Assembly: GCF_041224595.1 (NCBI RefSeq)
Contig: NZ_JBGFGN010000120.1
Coordinates: forward strand, 1-44,502
Length of the DNA: 44,502 bases
DNA from: Donghicola sp041224595
Lineage (GTDB): Bacteria; Pseudomonadota; Alphaproteobacteria; Rhodobacterales; Rhodobacteraceae
Direction: 5' to 3'
Shown here: positions 42,709 through 44,502 of the stretch, piece by piece
Layout: every line of letters starts with the position of its first letter
Position numbering within the stretch: the stretch's first letter is position 1
Translations under genes and position numbers: made by a program
Notes under the pieces: generated by a model
Told to the model about the DNA's origin: nothing
Seen by the model: only the letters and a program-made list of their open reading frames with translations
Databases searched by the model: none

Positions 42709-44397
42709 ATGGCACATGACGGACAGGACTTCGCAGCGCAGACCGCGACGCTGCTTCCCGATTTGCTCAGCCTGACCGAGGCTGCGATCGCGCCCGCCGA
42801 GGCGATCCTTGAACAAGCGCTGAACAATGTCCGCGCGATGGTGACAGACGGCGACCGCGTTTCGAACGCTCTGGTCGAGCAGAACCAGACTGCCGCGCAC
42901 GGTGTGGCGTGGCTGGCGACCTATGTCGAGGCGCTGCGCGAGATGCACCGTTGGGCAATCGCGCTGAAGGAAGAAGGCAAGTTCGGCGAAACTGAGCAGC
43001 TGATCCTGCAGATCGCGTTCGGCGAATACCTGAGCCAGATCGCTGGCGGCATCCAGATGAACCAAGGCGAGATCATTCGCGTGTCCGATATGGGCGTCTC
43101 GCCCGAGGCCGTCGCAGAGATGATGACTGACGCGGTCAAGACCTTGATCGCGAGTGGCAACTCTCAGGCCGCGCGCGTGCGCCTCGTCGAAATCATGCGC
43201 GACAGCCGTGCGAACGTGACCACAGGCCAATCCGGTCTGGACGAAGAGATGGAGATGATCCGCGAGCAGTTCCGCCGCTATTCGGTGGACCGCGTGGAGC
43301 CCCATGCCCACGAATGGCACCTGAAGGACGAGCTGATCCCGCTAGAGATCATCAACGAGCTGGCGGAAATGGGCGTCTTTGGCCTGACCATCCCCGAGGA
43401 ATACGGCGGGTTCGGCATGTCCAAAACCGCGATGTGCGTTGTCTCGGAAGAGCTGTCGCGCGGCTATATCGGCGTTGGTTCGCTTGGCACCCGCTCCGAA
43501 ATCGCGGCAGAGCTGATCCTTGCTGGCGGCACCGAAGAGCAGAAGCAGAAGTGGCTGCCCGAACTGGCCTCTGCCGAGAAGCTGCCGACTGCTGTGTTCA
43601 CCGAGCCGAACACTGGTTCCGACCTTGGCAGTCTGCGCACCCGCGCGGTCAAGAATGCCGATGGCGACTATGAAGTGACCGGCAACAAGACCTGGATCAC
43701 CCACGCGGCGCGCACCCACGTGATGACCCTGCTGGCGCGGACCGATCCGTCGACCGACAACTACAAAGGTCTGTCGATGTTCCTGGCCGAGAAGACCCCC
43801 GGCACTGACGAAGAACCCTTCCCGACCCCCGGAATGACCGGCGGCGAGATCGAGGTTCTGGGGTATCGCGGCATGAAGGAATATGAGCTGGGCTTCGATA
43901 AGTTCGCGGTCAAAGGTGAAAACCTGCTTGGCGGCGAAGAAGGCCAGGGCTTCAAGCAGCTGATGCAGACCTTTGAGTCGGCCCGTATCCAGACCGCAGC
44001 GCGCGCTGTTGGTGTGGGCCAGTCAGCTCTGGACGTGTCGATGCGCTATGCCGAGGACCGCAAGCAGTTCGGCAAGTCGCTGATCGAATTCCCCCGCGTG
44101 GCCAACAAGCTGGCAATGATGGCGGTGGAACTGATGATCGCGCGTCAGCTGACCTACTTCTCGGCCCGCGAGAAGGACAACGATCGTCGCTGTGACCTTG
44201 AGGCTGGTATGGCCAAGCTGCTGGGAGCCCGTGTTGCTTGGGCGGCGGCGGACAACGGTCTGCAGATCCATGGCGGCAACGGCTTCGCGCTGGAATACAC
44301 CATCAGCCGCATCCTGTGTGATGCGCGCATCCTGAACATCTTTGAAGGTGCTGGTGAAATTCAGGCGCAGGTCATCGCGCGCCGTTTGCTGGGCTAA
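42709..44397 (+). CDS. mcd: (2S)-methylsuccinyl-CoA dehydrogenase
   Basis: A 562-aa FAD-dependent acyl-CoA dehydrogenase with an N-terminal extension of about 160 residues that ordinary family members (about 380 aa) lack. This matches Mcd of the ethylmalonyl-CoA pathway, which oxidises (2S)-methylsuccinyl-CoA to mesaconyl-CoA. The catalytic core shows IPEEYGGFGMSKTAMCVVSE, VFTEPNTGSDLGSLRTRAV, GNKTWITHAARTHVM and RKQFGKSLIEF. The catalytic base is Glu546 in NIFEGAGEIQ. The start at 42709 follows TAGGAGATG. It indicates that the organism assimilates acetyl-CoA without the glyoxylate bypass or beside it. Generic acyl-CoA dehydrogenase is the alternative, but length and extension favour Mcd. Confidence 0.85.
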   Translation: MAHDGQDFAAQTATLLPDLLSLTEAAIAPAEAILEQALNNVRAMVTDGDRVSNALVEQNQTAAHGVAWLATYVEALREMHRWAIALKEEGKFGETEQLILQIAFGEYLSQIAGGIQMNQGEIIRVSDMGVSPEAVAEMMTDAVKTLIASGNSQAARVRLVEIMRDSRANVTTGQSGLDEEMEMIREQFRRYSVDRVEPHAHEWHLKDELIPLEIINELAEMGVFGLTIPEEYGGFGMSKTAMCVVSEELSRGYIGVGSLGTRSEIAAELILAGGTEEQKQKWLPELASAEKLPTAVFTEPNTGSDLGSLRTRAVKNADGDYEVTGNKTWITHAARTHVMTLLARTDPSTDNYKGLSMFLAEKTPGTDEEPFPTPGMTGGEIEVLGYRGMKEYELGFDKFAVKGENLLGGEEGQGFKQLMQTFESARIQTAARAVGVGQSALDVSMRYAEDRKQFGKSLIEFPRVANKLAMMAVELMIARQLTYFSAREKDNDRRCDLEAGMAKLLGARVAWAAADNGLQIHGGNGFALEYTISRILCDARILNIFEGAGEIQAQVIARRLLG

Positions 44398-44502
44398 GGT
44401 TCGTGGGGGTCTGCCCCCCCCCCCCAAGGCCTTTTTCCCAAACGAAAAAAAAACCACCCTTTCTTTCTTTCTCTTCTCCCCCCCCTACACCGCCCACAAA
44501 AC
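44398..44502. other. Low-complexity right edge with degraded repeat-like sequence
   Basis: After mcd comes a GGGGG-TCTG-CCCCC hairpin (44405-44418) running into a 12-base C-run, then CCCAAGGCCTTTTTCCCAAACG and long A, TTTC and C runs. The order resembles the dispersed repeat of 27383 and 41693, but with homopolymer-like changes. It looks like a diverged copy or poor sequence at a contig end. No gene is seen. Confidence 0.5.

Overview
The window looks like chromosomal DNA of a Roseobacter-group or closely related alphaproteobacterium (Rhodobacterales). The evidence is gene content and order. The glycerol operon has the glpRDSTPQUVK layout known from alphaproteobacteria. The block chvI-chvG-hprK-rapZ-EIIA(Man)-HPr is divergent from pckA. 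There is a TrcR-type (DUF1013) cell-cycle regulator, a COQ9 homologue and a (2S)-methylsuccinyl-CoA dehydrogenase of the ethylmalonyl-CoA pathway. A GC-rich dispersed intergenic repeat of a kind I associate with this group is also present. I see no phage, insertion sequence, CRISPR array or toxin-antitoxin module. This is mostly ordinary core genome with a few unusual details.

Layout. 1-497: no confident gene; AT-rich, palindrome-rich sequence and a hairpin. 498-2213: a soluble chemoreceptor. 2374-12748 (minus strand): a glycerol / glycerol-3-phosphate operon in transcription order glpD, glpS, glpT, glpP, glpQ, glpU, glpV, glpK, then an iron-type alcohol dehydrogenase translationally coupled to glpK. 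glpR is divergent at 13018. A tRNA-Met follows, then an FAD-linked 2-hydroxyacid dehydrogenase, then a yejABEF-type peptide ABC operon (15432-21231, minus). 21400-27200: membrane cytochrome c, prephenate dehydratase, an SRPBCC protein with NudC, a Tat-exported 2',3'-cyclic nucleotide phosphodiesterase and a HAD phosphatase. 27246-30637: 4.5S SRP RNA, dnaX, ybaB, recR and a small NTF2-like protein. 30701-34231: trcR, an exported RNase T2, a quinone oxidoreductase with COQ9, and rpsU. 34351-39749 (minus): chvI, chvG, hprK, rapZ, EIIA, ptsH and an acyltransferase as one tightly packed operon. Then pckA, a TauE-family permease and mcd, up to a low-complexity right edge.

How the genes fit together. 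The glp operon imports glycerol through a two-ATPase ABC importer, phosphorylates it with GlpK and oxidises it with GlpD, under a DeoR-family repressor. The chvGI/PTS block joins envelope-stress sensing to carbon and nitrogen regulation and faces pckA, the gluconeogenic entry enzyme. Mcd feeds acetyl-CoA carbon into the same central pathways. RNase T2 and CpdB could together scavenge RNA in the periplasm.

Most notable observations. The GlpS/GlpT ATPase pair is asymmetric: GlpT lacks the LSGGQ signature and GlpS lacks the switch histidine, and both defects should fall in the same composite ATP site. The iron-ADH has Gln in place of one metal-ligand His. Two copies of a roughly 21-base element lie 100 bp apart between chvI and pckA, and part of it recurs at the glp divergent promoter. 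A dispersed 3'-intergenic repeat keeps a second hairpin by structure rather than by sequence.
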